A stretch of 64,000 nucleotides of DNA, taken from NCBI GenBank assembly GCA_965153355.1, contig OZ231126.1, positions 34,286,001 to 34,350,000 of the forward strand. The letters run 5' to 3'. Positions within the stretch are counted from its first letter, which is position 1. Each line of letters opens with the position of its first letter. Of the stretch, positions 49,572 to 62,520 are shown piece after piece. This DNA comes from Flaccisagitta enflata (taxonomy: Eukaryota > Chaetognatha > Sagittoidea > Aphragmophora). The notes beneath the pieces were generated by a model. That model did not search any database. It had not been told where the DNA came from and saw only the letters and a program-made list of their open reading frames with translations. A program made the translations under genes and the position numbers.

Positions 49572-49786
49572 TATGAATTTTGGTTTAAAAGTGATAATCA
49601 TTGCCCTAACTACTTTTGGTAAGCAGTTTGCTTTTGGGTTAGATTGAGAAGGAATGTTTTTCGGATTGTTTTATGGAAAACTAGGAGTGGTGCGCGTAGT
49701 AACTAGTCAGTGAGGGTTCACAAGGCCCTCTTCCATTTATTTCAGTTTGGGTATAGTGAGGGATATTGTTCCACTTTTCATACATC
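49572..49786. other. Non-repeat segment within the satellite array
   Basis: Unique 215 bp. Its end (CATTTATTTCAG, CCACTTTTCATACATCG) resembles the non-array piece at 34,450-34,505 and so may belong to the higher-order unit. Confidence 0.5.
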
Positions 49787-49990
49787 GAAGAATTCTGGCA
49801 TGTGTGACATATATTGGACAAAACTGGGTGGTGTGACATACATCAGAGAATTCTGGGCTGTTTGACATACATTGGAGAAAACTGGATGGTGTGACATACA
49901 TAGGAGAAATCTGGGCTGTGTGACATACATTGGAGAAAACTGGGCGGTGTGATATATATTGGAGAATTCTGGGCTGTGTGACATATAATG
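49787..49990. repeat. 58-bp satellite array, terminal block
   Basis: 3.5 further dimers, nearly identical to 48,290-48,490. Confidence 0.9.
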
Positions 49991-50029
49991 GGGAGAAAGA
50001 AAAAACTAAAAAAAAACAAAAGCAATTTT

Positions 50030-50350
50030 ACGATTTTTTTCCGGTCGGCGAGAGCCGCCTTTACTGGTAGGAAAAGAAAAAATAGAATTGAATAAGTAGA
50101 AGAAGAATTAGAAAAGGAAGAACAAAGAAGAACAAGTGACGCAAGGTCACAATATCGTTGCGGACGGGTGGGTAGGGGCAATCAAACCCCATCCCCATCC
50201 CAAACCCTACAAACATCCACAAAAAGCATCCAAAATGTTCATTTCCCAACTTTTTGACTCATGCTCACAGACCAACGGACCAAAGGAGTTAAGTGACGGA
50301 CCGACGGACGGACAAAGCCTCATATAAGAGTTGCATGTCCACAACTAAAA
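50030..50350 (+). repeat. SL-family element
   Basis: GGCGAGAGCCGCCTTTACTGG at 50,046, then GTGACGCAAGGTCACAATATCG, GCGGACGGGTGGGTAGGGGC, a GACGGAC tract, AAAGCCTCATATAAG and the stem AGTTG/CAACT (50,329-50,346) plus A's. Confidence 0.75.
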
Positions 50351-50469
50351 AAGATGAATAAGAAGAGGTGGTAAAGAAGAAGATAAAAAGAAGAAGGAAA
50401 ACAAGAAAGTGGGGAAAAATGATAAGGACAAGAAGAATAGAAAGTGGGAGAAATCAGCAATAAAGACGT

Positions 50470-50750
50470 TTGGGAAGAACAAGTGACGCGGGGTCACAAT
50501 ATTGATGCGGACGGGTGGGCAGGGGCAGCCAACCCTTATCCACACCCAACGTCCCACCCAACCCCCCTTCCAACACAGACGCATGCTTGTTTTCCCACTT
50601 TTCGACTCGTGCTCACGGACCAACGGACGGTCCGAGGGACCAGTGGTTGGACCAATGGACGGACCGACTGACCGATGGTTGGACCAACGGACGGACCGAC
50701 CGACGGACCGACAAAGCCTCTAATAGAGTTGCGTGTCCGCAACTAAAAAG
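50470..50750 (+). repeat. SL-family element with intact terminal stem-loop
   Basis: GTGACGCGGGGTCACAATATTG, GCGGACGGGTGGGCAGGGGC, an expanded CCAACGGACGGACCGA tract, AAAGCCTCTAATAG and AGTTGCG-TGTC-CGCAACT (50,727-50,744) followed by AAAAAG. It lies ~120 bp after another copy in the same orientation. Confidence 0.8.
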
Positions 50751-51166
50751 ACGAAGGAAATTTGCGAGCAAGCACAAGTATTCCCTGGTACTTATATATG
50801 TTTTGCACTCTTGTTTTGCAAACAGAAATATCGTCCTACATAATAAATGAACTGATTGACTTGGAGCAATTGACTTATGGTTAAGTTTGAGGTTTGTGTC
50901 AGGGAGATCCACCTACCCCATGACTTACCGAATGGCCATCGCGCGTCAGACCGACCAATGATAGATTCTAGCCGATTCAGAATCTTGGGTAGGGCCGGGG
51001 GGGGGCTGGGGGGTGAATGGGGGAGGGCATGAAACAAGTCGGAGCCGGAGCAAGCGAGATAAACATAAGAGATGACGCTTTGAGTCAAGAGCGAGAAAAT
51101 TAAAAGAAGAAAACAAATGACGTCTTGAAGGTGGAGGTGTGACAAAAAGGAACGTGACGGAGACAG

Positions 51167-51204
<38 letters not shown>

Positions 51205-51595
51205 AACGCACATAAAATTCAAAACCAACAAGCACGCACTCACAGTACCCAGTATCTAGTCAATCTATTCACAATTACGAATGGAGAGACCAGAAAACTC
51301 GTAAAACGCCACTGTTGATCAAGGTTTAGATTTAAATGTTAAAAGATTAACTACAGATCTTGAGTGGGATCAAGCTCAACTCCATCGGAGACACTCGAGA
51401 TAAACGTCTCAAAGTCCCAGGCACTCTTTCTCTCTCTCTCTAACTGATCAGTATTCCGGTCTTAGGACTTATCGCATGAACATGAGAGGCAATAAAGCCT
51501 GACGACGTTTGCAGCTTCGTTATCAAACGGATTTCGATAAGAATCAAGGAGAATTCACATTTGCCACAGAAACGTATGCCATCGCAAAGAAATCA
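50751..51595. other. Intergenic DNA with a short (GA)n run
   Basis: (GA)n at 51,172-51,200 and a G-rich stretch at 50,995-51,030. No gene recognised. Confidence 0.4.
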
Positions 51596-51955
51596 TGACA
51601 GATGCCACTGAAGATGTATCCCGAGTTATGGCATATACCATCGCAGATGAATCATGACAGATGCCACTAAAGATGTATCCCGAGTAATGGCATTTGCCAT
51701 CGTAGATAAATCATGACAGATGCCACCAAAGACGTATCCCGAGTCATGGCAAATGCCTTTTCAGATAAGTCATGACAGATGCCACTAAACATGTATCCCG
51801 AGTTATGGCATTTGCCATCGTAAATAAATCATGACAGATGCCACCAAAGATGTATCCCAAGTCATGGCATATGCCTTTTCAGATAAGTTATGACAGATGC
51901 CACTAAACGTGCATCTGGAGTCGTGGCATATGCCATCGCAGATGAACCTGCCACA
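51596..51955 (+). repeat. 59-bp tandem repeat with internal palindrome, six units
   Basis: Units start GATGCCACTAAAGATGTATC at 51,601 (slightly diverged) and then at about 51,660, 51,719, 51,778, 51,837 and 51,896. Most contain ATGGCATTTGCCAT or a close palindromic variant plus ATCATGA. Confidence 0.9.
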
Positions 51956-52803
51956 TTAGATGAATCATTGTATTCGTTGTCGTAAAAAAATGTTCACAGC
52001 TAGCTGACTCAGCCTGACGGGATATGTTTTACAATGCGTCCCTGCATTGCCTGATCCTTGTCATCCGTTGATGTTGATGTCGAGCACGATATGTTACTGA
52101 ATCAGTTTGTCCATTGACTGTAATTATTTGTTAGATGATAAATTGACAGGCGACGAAAAACAAAACAAAAGGAAAAAGAAATGTTCCTCGTCTCTGTCTT
52201 TAGGGGTTGTCGCATTGGTCGTATTATCGAGATATCATCGAGATATTCCCTATGTAATATCTTGATAATTTTCCCAATGCGACGCCCCTTACGTTATTTG
52301 ATATTTGATACCTGATATTGAGGATTTTTCTTCTAACGTAATCAGCCAAATGTATAGACAATGATAGATATTAGATAAGCAATGAAGGGCGTCGTGGAGG
52401 GGGGGTTGGGGTTGAAGAATTCTAAATGGGAATTAGGGGTACGATGGTGAGAAAACGTTTGCTTTTTTCTGACGCCTAACTTCCGCCAATCCTTAACCAA
52501 TTATGGATTACAATATTTTGAGCAATTTTGACGGAATAAAGATGGATACCGAGATATACTTATGATGCGCAACTGACTTGGAAGCGAGTAAATGTGCATT
52601 TGTCTGGCGTTTGGGGGCTGGCTGGTAACATGATTCTTCTATGCTTACAGGAGCGAACTGAAACTGCGAAACTGAAAAATCAAGATAGTTACGTTCAATT
52701 AGTTTTTTACGACAATCTATGTAGAAGTGATTTGACTGAATTGCCAGGCAAAAAGTTTGCATAAAGACGGATTGAAAAGAAAAAGAGTATGAGCAAGAGA
52801 GAA

Positions 52804-52849
<46 letters not shown>

Positions 52850-53095
52850 CCAGATGGGAAGACAGTGTGTCACAGAGAGACACAGAGAGAAGGAGGGAGA
52901 GAAAAAAAAGAAAAGAAACCCGGGACAGAAATTTGTCACTGGGGATTGTTTGTATCAAGTGAAGCGGTTATCTCTTCTTATCTCCTCCCTCGGGATGATG
53001 ATTTGGAAAGCCGCTATGAAATTGCCTTCATTTCCTCGGCAAGGGGAATGTTTCCGTTTGACAGCCGAGAGAGGGCGCCCATAAGGAGAGAAAGA

Positions 53096-53173
<78 letters not shown>

Positions 53174-53830
53174 GATAGAGACAGAGAGACAGAGAGACAG
53201 AGAGACAGAGAGACAGACTGAGACAGACAGGCTAACAGTAGGACAGACTGATAAGGTTGTCAGACGGCAAAAAAAAAAGTTCAGTCACCAGGCAAATCTC
53301 TAAACTTGAAGAGATATTTCATTACTATATACTATTCTAACAATATCACTTTATTCTAATGCTGAGGACATGAATAAATCATTAAAAGCATAACTCTACA
53401 AGGAAAGGTTTCCAAATTCCTGATAACCGACTGATGCATTTTCAGAAAGAGAATGGTGACCGAAGAAAAAAGATGAGTCAAAAAACCTGCCCCAGAAAGT
53501 GGGAGTTGTGGGGGTTTTGGGTTTGTGGGGGTTGTGGGGTAAAGTGTGAGGATCAAAGAACAGAAAAATAGGTGTGAGGATGTGAGGACAGAAAAAGACA
53601 AAAATGAGAGCTGGAAGTTGGAAAAGAAACCAGAAATTAAAAATCAAGAAGACAGAAACCGGATGAGCCGTCCATACGTGTCTGTCTGTGTCTGTTTGTC
53701 CGTGTCTGTCTGTCCTTGTCTGTCCGTGTCGTCATGGATTCCTGGGCGTGAATCGCGAGAGGCTTCAATGGAATCTGCGGACCGAATCGCGCTTCGGTGC
53801 CTCCCAGATGCTCCTCTTGACGAACGGGTG
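51956..53830. other. Intergenic DNA with small microsatellites
   Basis: Includes GA/GAAA tracts at 52,795-52,840 and 53,095-53,220. No gene or conserved motif recognised. Confidence 0.4.
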
Positions 53831-53835
53831 ACATC

Positions 53836-53919
<84 letters not shown>

Positions 53920-54264
53920 TAATGTAGTGTGTGTGTCGTGTGTGTGTGTGTAATAATGTAATGTAATGTAATGTGTAATGTAATGTAGTGTGTGTTGTGT
54001 GTGTGTGTATGTGTGTGTTGTGTGTGTATTGATAGTAGTAATGTGTGTGTGTGTGTGTAGTGTGTAATTAATGTAGTAATATTGATAATGTAGTAGTGAT
54101 AGTTTGTGATAGTTAGTGATAGTGTGATGTGTGTGTTGTGTGTGTGTGTGTGTGTAGTGTGTATTAATGTAGTAAATTGATTGGCAATATTAATGTGTGT
54201 GTGTGTGTGTGTGTGTGTGTATTAGGGTAGTAACGTGTGGAATGATTATAATTATATTAAGTAT

Positions 54265-54301
<37 letters not shown>

Positions 54302-54310
54302 TGTTATGAT

Positions 54311-54355
<45 letters not shown>

Positions 54356-54439
54356 ATGTGTGAGATGATGAGAGGAGAGGAAAAGAGAGTGGCGTATTAT
54401 GATGATATTAGAGTGATGTGATGATAATAGTGTAGTGTG

Positions 54440-54474
<35 letters not shown>

Positions 54475-54780
54475 GATGACGACACCCAGTATGTGTGTGT
54501 GGTGTGTGAGAGGAAGGAAGTAGTGTAGTAGTGAGTAGTAGTGTGTGTGGTATGTAGTATGTAATTAAAAATGATTAACGATAGCCAAAATATTGAGAGT
54601 TGATGACGTGTGTGTGTGAATTGGCAATGGCAATATTATTATTAATAGTAATATGAGATTGATGACGATGATGATGATAACGATGACGATGATGATGATG
54701 ATGATAATGGAAATGATGAGATTGATGACGATGATGATGATAACGATGACGATGATGATGATGACGACGACAAAAGAAAT
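53831..54780. repeat. Microsatellite cluster: (GAT)n, (TAATG)n, (GT)n, (GAC/GAT)n
   Basis: (GAT)n at 53,835-53,919, irregular GT and TAATG/TAGTG repeats to 54,560, then two similar GATGACGATGATGATAACG blocks (54,658-54,715 and 54,720-54,770). Confidence 0.9.
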
Positions 54781-55330
54781 TGTCATTATCGCAAATAGAA
54801 CAGAATGACGTTGATAACGACGTCGATAATGATTTCACGTTTGAGGTTGCAAATACAAAGAAGATAACTCCAATTATTGAGGTTTTCCAGGCTTCTTGAT
54901 GCTCCTTTTGTTTAGAAATATCGGCTTGTGGAACGTTCATAACCAATCAACACAATTCTAACATAATATCATGAATACAAAAAGATTGTACAAAAGACGT
55001 TCGTGAATCTAGCCTTGGTTGTGTCAGTCTAGCCACTATCCACTGTCTGTCAGTCTGTTTCATAGACCCAAATTCATAGTTTCTTTCAGTCGACTCACGC
55101 ACGCCCGCTGTTTTGAGGGGTAGAAAAAAGCCACTGGTTTCTCTGAAGTCTACCCTTTTCAGAGAACCCGTGAAATCAGTCAAATTTTGACAGCAAAGCA
55201 ATCTTTACAGACTTTAGCACCACTGGTATTTACTGGGTGGTAATGATATGGGACTTGGAGGGTTCTTCATCCTGATTCTGGAAATGTCTTTCCTCTTTCC
55301 CGGAGCTCTCTCTTTATGTCTTTTGTGTGT

Positions 55331-55573
<243 letters not shown>

Positions 55574-55619
55574 GCATGTGTGTACGCGCGAGTGTGTGTG
55601 TTTGACACACAAAACAGAC

Positions 55620-55731
<112 letters not shown>

Positions 55732-56269
55732 CCCACACTTACACACACACTTACACACACACCAAACCAAATTGTTAAAAAGCAACTCCATCGTTAGCTT
55801 CGGTGGGCTCACGTTCATTACCGTTGGGAAGTGAAAGTGTGACCTCGTCTGTGACATACTGACATTCGCCACCTTTTAGCTTTCTCGGCTGATGCCCTCA
55901 CGCCCTTTCTTCATGCCCCGCCACGGAAGAGGTTGCTTCAAGTTGCCACAGTTATGCAAGGCATGGTTGACCCGCCTCATTAAGGCCAGGCATGGTTGCT
56001 TTACCTAATTCTAGGCAGGCCTGATTTCCCCGCCTCAAAAACTATTATTAGGGCCGGCATTGTTGCCTTGTCCTACTTTGGCTGAGCATTAAGCAAAGTG
56101 AGTTTGCTTCATTTGAGCCACTTCCAGCCAAGAAAAGTTGCTATGTTGATCATATCCTCTTCTAGTACGCTGCTAGCTGCTACGACTGTGATAGGATTGT
56201 TCTAGGTTTCTGTATCTTTTTCCCCATTTTCTTCGCGCCAAAATGGATTACCTTGAATGCACTTCCTCA

Positions 56270-56680
56270 TTTCGGCAGATAAGGCTTTCCTAGTACAACA
56301 GTACTGCCTAGGTTGCTCACCTCGTTCAAACCAATAAGAATTGCCTTGGATGCACTAAATAAGATTGCTTAGGTTGTTTGCCTCACTCAACCAAAATAGA
56401 ATTGCATTGGTAAAACCGACTTCTTTGGACCAAATTTGATTACGAAGGTTGCTTACCTTATACAAACCAAATAAAATTGCTTTGGTTGAACCGACATATT
56501 TGGACCACATTTGGTTACAAAGTTTGCTTACTTCGTTTAAACCAAATACAATTGTTTTGGTGGAACCACATTTGTTTACCTAGGTTGCTTACCTCGTTTA
56601 AACCAAATAGAATCGCTTCGGTTGAGCCGACTTATTCGAACCACATTAGGTTGGCTGGGTTGCGTCGGTCCGTGAGCGCG
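56270..56680 (+). repeat. Degenerate 60-90-bp repeats (GGTTGCTTACCTCGTT…AAACCAAATAGAATTG)
   Basis: The motif GTTGCTTACCTCGTTTAAACC recurs at least five times with variable spacing. Weaker relatives extend left to ~55,930 (GGCATGGTTG, GCCTC). Confidence 0.65.
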
Positions 56681-56824
56681 GGCAAGCGTGAAAATCATGG
56701 CACGTTTCATGAACACGTCTTCCCCCAACGGAATGGATCAATCACTCGAGAATCTATTCGGACAAAAGATTTCATCCGCAGGTCGCACTTTACTTCTTTT
56801 ACTACTGCCACTTCTTCTGCTACT

Positions 56825-57121
<297 letters not shown>

Positions 57122-57261
57122 CCCTTTTTTTCTCATTTATGCATCTTCTTTCCGGTTGAGTCTATAAATTTTTTATACTCATTTTCTCTCTTTCTCTCAC
57201 TTTCTTCAGTGTTCCTTCGCTGCCTCTTGCCGGTGGAGAAATTTCTTTCCTCTTCCTTTCG

Positions 57262-57560
57262 GGCAGTGGCCCCGAAGGGGCTGATGATCTATGCTTCCAC
57301 ACAAAGGGGAAATTCCTTTTTCTCCTTTGTCGGTCTTTCCCTTTTAAAACACAAATCTTGGCCTGAAGGCTCAAATCCTAGCCTCAAGTTTCAAATCCTA
57401 GCCTCATGTCCTAGCATCAAGGCTCAAATCCCAGCATCAAGCCTCCAATCCCAGATTCAAGGCTCAGCCTCGAGGTTCAAAGCTCAGTTATGAATTTCTA
57501 ATATCAGCCTTGAAACTCAGATCTTAGCCGCAAAACTCCCAACCCAGCCTAATAGCTCCA
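57262..57560. repeat. Family X fragment with minisatellite
   Basis: GGGCAGTGGCCCCGAAGGGG, GATGATCTATGCTTCCACAC, then (AGGCTCAAATCCTAGCCTCA)n, matching the copy at 30.7 kb. Confidence 0.65.
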
Positions 57561-58790
<1,230 letters not shown>

Positions 58791-59392
58791 CAGTGGGGTT
58801 TGTGGAATAACAGCCTAAACTGGAGGAAGGTATTTAAATGTCTTAATTTCATTTGACAAACTTGATATTTGAAATTTAAGTTGTTCACTCCATGCTTTTG
58901 TCCCTGAGTTTTTTGGTTGCCATGGAAACCAAACTTATTTTTTCAAACATTTATAACCACTAAAATATCAATATTTTGAGAAATATTGTCAGGGAACATT
59001 GTTCAAAATTAAATTTGCTACAACTTTCCCACAGTATGTTCTGTAAGAATATTGCTCGTTTGGCCGTTGCTAGGGGGCATCACACCTAGCAACCGCTAAA
59101 TGATGCTCCCTAGCAACGGCTAAACAAGCAATATTCTTACAGGACATACTGTGGGAAAGTTGTAGCAAATTTAATTCTGAGCAATGTTCCCTGATAATAT
59201 TTGTTAAAATATCGATATTCTAGTTGTTATAAATGTTCAAAAAAATAATTTTGGTTTCAATAGCAACCAAAAAACTCAGGGACAAAAGCATGAAGCGAAC
59301 AACTTATATTTCAAATATCAAGTTTGTCAAATGAAATTAGGACACTTAAAGATCTTCCTCCAGTTTAGGCTGTTATTCCACGAACCCCACTG
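58791..59392. mobile_element. 602-bp near-perfect palindrome, probable MITE
   Basis: Starts CAGTGGGGTTTGTGGAATAA and ends with the inverted equivalent. The two ~290-bp arms match over nearly their full length, around a short centre at ~59,083-59,100 (ACCTAGCAACCGCTAAA). TA follows the right tip, but TC precedes the left tip, so no target duplication is certain. A full-length foldback MITE is the best reading. Confidence 0.7.
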
Positions 59393-60117
59393 TACATAGA
59401 GTTACTTTGTTTAAACAGATTCTTTCTCCAATTTTGCCTCCTTTCTTGTTAAGTTTAGGATGAGATTCCATCGTCGGTATTTTTGGCTCTACACATCCAG
59501 TATCCAATCCAACGCTATCACCTCACCCTTCTTATCAGCGTCACACCAGTTAACTTGAGTCAAAAAATCACCATACTCGTTCACTCATTTCCTTCGAGCA
59601 CCGCCATTTAGGCATGCCCGCCTATGAGGTATAGAACTTCATGCCCCACGATAGATCATTTCTTATGTTGGCAAACAGGCAGCTTCATAATAAGCCATTA
59701 TTTTGCCAAGTCCTTTGACACGCGCTCTAGTGAAGTGCATCTGCATTCAGTTTATCCCTAAAATCAAATCTTCCATAACTGTTTGCTGCCAACATAGCTT
59801 TTTTTCTTGACTCCGTCCTGTAATCCTGTTGCTCTCTTTGATCTTTTCCCAATTCTAGTCTCAATCCCTTTCTCCAACTCTTGCTTCTTTTTTTTCTTTT
59901 GCGCTTCTTTTGATTTTACAAACAACTTCAGTTTCCTTAAACGCGCCAAACCGACCTCTGCCTGATGGCTAAGTTTCGAAAGACTCAATTTGAAGCTAAT
60001 TTTTCTTACATCCTTTTTTTTTCCTGAGTGCAGACGGAAGACTCCAACCGGCCTTTTTTCTTCAATTTTTTTTTCTTTCCCTTTTTTCATCCTTTCTTTT
60101 TTTTTTACATTCTTTTT
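59393..60117. other. Intergenic DNA, no gene recognised
   Basis: A 108-codon Lys-rich minus-strand frame (59,764-60,090) has no recognisable domain and lies in T-rich sequence. Confidence 0.4.
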
Positions 60118-60270
60118 TAGTTGCGGACACGCAACTCTATAAGAGGCTTTGTCCGTCCGTTGGTTGGTTGGTTGGTCGGTCTGTCACGCTCGAGTTGAAA
60201 AGTGGGAAAACGCGTATTTCCGCCCCTGCCCACCCGTCCGCAACTGATGGCCGTGTATCCGGCCTTGTTC
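60118..60270 (-). repeat. SL-family element with intact terminal stem-loop
   Basis: On minus: AACAAGGCCGGATACACGG, CAGTTGCGGACGGGTGGGCA, a CGACCAACCAACC tract, AAAGCCTCTTATAG and AGTTGCG-TGTC-CGCAACT (60,119-60,136) plus A's. Confidence 0.8.
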
Positions 60271-60503
60271 ATTTATTCTTTCAATTCTTTTTTAACCATT
60301 GTCCGATAGCAGTTGCGCGAGAAGATAGTACGACATATACGGAGACCTCACAAGTTGAAACTGCTTTCTCGGGCGTTTTAAGCCACTTCTCCTTCTCTAT
60401 CGCTTTCCTTCTTTTTCTTTTTTTTTCTTACTTTCTTTTCTCAATGCTGCAAAATATAAAAGGAAATAACAATTCTCTTTGTTTCTCATTAACAAAAGAA
60501 GAA

Positions 60504-60508
<5 letters not shown>

Positions 60509-60557
<49 letters not shown>

Positions 60558-61043
60558 ATTTGATTTGTTTTGATTGTAATGCTCATCATGTGATTAACAC
60601 AGTAACAAATTAATCTTTGAGCCTGACACGATGTACGATGTATAAATACAATGACAATGTAAATAGCTTAGGCAATCTTCCTACTTATCATCATCCATCA
60701 CAACATTCATCAAGACTAAAATTTGTTTAAAGAAATATAGTTAGGAAACCGGTTTGAGAGGAGAGAGAGAGAGAGAGAGAGAGAGAAGACAGAGGAATAG
60801 CAATCAATTAAGATTTATCGACCCATGTCCAGTTTTTGTATTCCATAGATTTTCTAGACAAAAGATGCGGATTTTCTCTCTATATGTTAAGAAGTCAAGG
60901 CGCGCAGAAAATGTCTATTTACTGCACTCTTTAAACAGGGGGTCCCCTATCACAAGTTGTTGGAAAATTGATTTTTCTTCATACAAGTTGTAGGGAATAA
61001 AGTTAAAACAAGTTTTTCCTGCATATTTTAGGAAACCGGTTTG

Positions 61044-61096
<53 letters not shown>
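60509..61096. repeat. (GA)n microsatellites, two with a shared 25-bp leader
   Basis: GA at 60,509-60,553, 60,757-60,785 and 61,047-61,096. The last two follow the identical leader TTAGGAAACCGGTTTGAGAG. Confidence 0.9.
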
Positions 61097-61101
<5 letters not shown>

Positions 61102-61189
61102 AGCAGATGAGACAGATGGGGAAAAAATCCTAAGAGGAGTTGAATGAAGGATAGGAGAGGAAGAAACTGAAGGAGAGGAGGAAGAAAAA

Positions 61190-61350
61190 GAAGATGGCAA
61201 AATAGACACGGGAGAGGAGGAGAAGGAAGAGGAGAAAAACAAAAGGATCTTACATTAAAAAAAAGGAAAGGTGTGCAAAAAAAAAGTAGGAAGAATGGAG
61301 CGAAACAAAAAAGTAAGAGGAGGCGGAGGAGAAAAAAAGAAAGAAGAGAA
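61190..61350 (+). repeat. Direct duplication, copy 1 (partner at 62,095-62,250)
   Basis: GAAGATGGCAAAATAGACAC…GGATCTTACATTAAA…GTGTGCAAAAAAAAAGTAGG is repeated ~900 bp downstream with few changes. Confidence 0.85.
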
Positions 61351-61696
61351 GGAGAAGAAGAAGAAGAGGAAGCAGAAGAAGAAGAAGAAGAAGAGAAGAA
61401 AAGAGAAGAAGAAGAAGAAGAAGAAGAAGAAAGAAGAAGAAGAAGAAGGAAGGGAAAGAAGAAAAAGAAGAAGAGAAGAAGAAAGAGAAGAAAGAAGAAG
61501 AAAGAAGAAAGAAGAAGAAAAAAAGAAAGGAAGAAAGGAAGAGAAGAGGAAGAAGAGGAAAGAAAGAAAGAAGAAGAAGAAGAAAAGAAGAAAGAAGAAG
61601 AAGAAGAAGAAGAAGAAGAAGAAGAAGAAGAAGAGAAGAAAGAAGAAGAAAAACAACAAGAAGAAAGAAGAAGGAGAAGAAAAAGAAGAAGAAGAA

Positions 61697-61728
<32 letters not shown>

Positions 61729-61765
61729 AGAAGAAGAGGAAGAGGAAGAAGAAGAAATGAAAGGC
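61340..61765. repeat. (GAA)n purine tract
   Basis: GAA triplets with GAAA/GGA variants. The long Glu/Lys, Ser and Phe frames are repeat products. Confidence 0.93.
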
Positions 61766-61785
61766 CGGCGCGTAATGATGGGAAG

Positions 61786-62090
61786 AACAAGCCCGACCGG
61801 GCAACGATGCATCCGGACTGTGTCTCTGCGTGTATTGACTAAATATGTGAGATGTAGGAAGATAACGATGGACAGACAGATGAAGTGACATGAAAGTGGA
61901 GGCTCTCAAAACTCGTTTGTTGATCATTAGATTCAGTACAGGATCTCACTGTGGCCTATATCAGCCGAGAAACGCGGTTTTCGCACAGGCGTTACGGACG
62001 GACAGACCGACAGACGGACGGACCAATGGACGGACCAACAAACCAAAGGACAGACCCTTTTATAGAGATGCGTTCCTGACGGACGCATCT
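61786..62090 (+). repeat. SL-family element, subfamily 2, intact terminal stem-loop
   Basis: AACAAGCCCGACCGGGCAA to AGATGCGT…ACGCATCT (62,066-62,090) plus AAAAAG. It aligns end to end with 17,854-18,154 and lies between the two copies of the purine-rich duplication. Confidence 0.8.
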
Positions 62091-62094
62091 AAAA

Positions 62095-62250
62095 AGAAGA
62101 TGGCAGAATAGAGACAGGAGAGGAGGAGAAGGAGGAGGAGAAAAACAAAAGGATCTTACAATAAAGAAAAGGAAAGGTGTGCAAAAAAAAGTAGGAAGAA
62201 TGGAGCGAAACAAGGAAGTAAGAGGGGGCGGAGGAGAAAAAAAGAAAGAA
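62095..62250 (+). repeat. Direct duplication, copy 2
   Basis: Partner of 61,190-61,350. It is followed by its own (GAA)n tract to ~62,412. Confidence 0.85.
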
Positions 62251-62439
62251 GAGAAAGGAGAAGAAGAAAAAGAAGAAAAAGAAGAAGAAGGAGAAGAAGA
62301 AGAAGAAGAAGAAGAAGAAAAAGAAAAAGAAGAAGAGGAAGAAGAAGAAGACGAAGAAGAAGAAGAAGAAGAAGAAGAAAGAGAAGAAGGGGAAGAAGAA
62401 GAAGAAGAAGAGAGTGAGGGCCGTGAGCATTAGGAGACC

Positions 62440-62520
62440 CCCGAGTCTCCAAGACTCTCGGAGACTGCCTGGAGAGCTCTCCAACTCTCCGAGACTCTCC
62501 GAGACTCTCCGAGATTCTCC
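62440..62520. repeat. Short CTCCGAGACT repeats
   Basis: CTCTCCGAGA occurs several times in tandem with partial self-complementarity. Confidence 0.7.

Noticed and set aside
51596-51955. CRISPR-like regular repeats
   Set aside because: The whole 59-bp unit repeats with no variable spacers, and the genome is eukaryotic.
59764-60090. 108-codon Lys-rich minus-strand frame
   Set aside because: Low-complexity translation of T-rich DNA with no recognisable domain.
61250-61927. Long Phe/Leu/Ser and Glu/Lys frames
   Set aside because: Translation of (GAA)n purine DNA.
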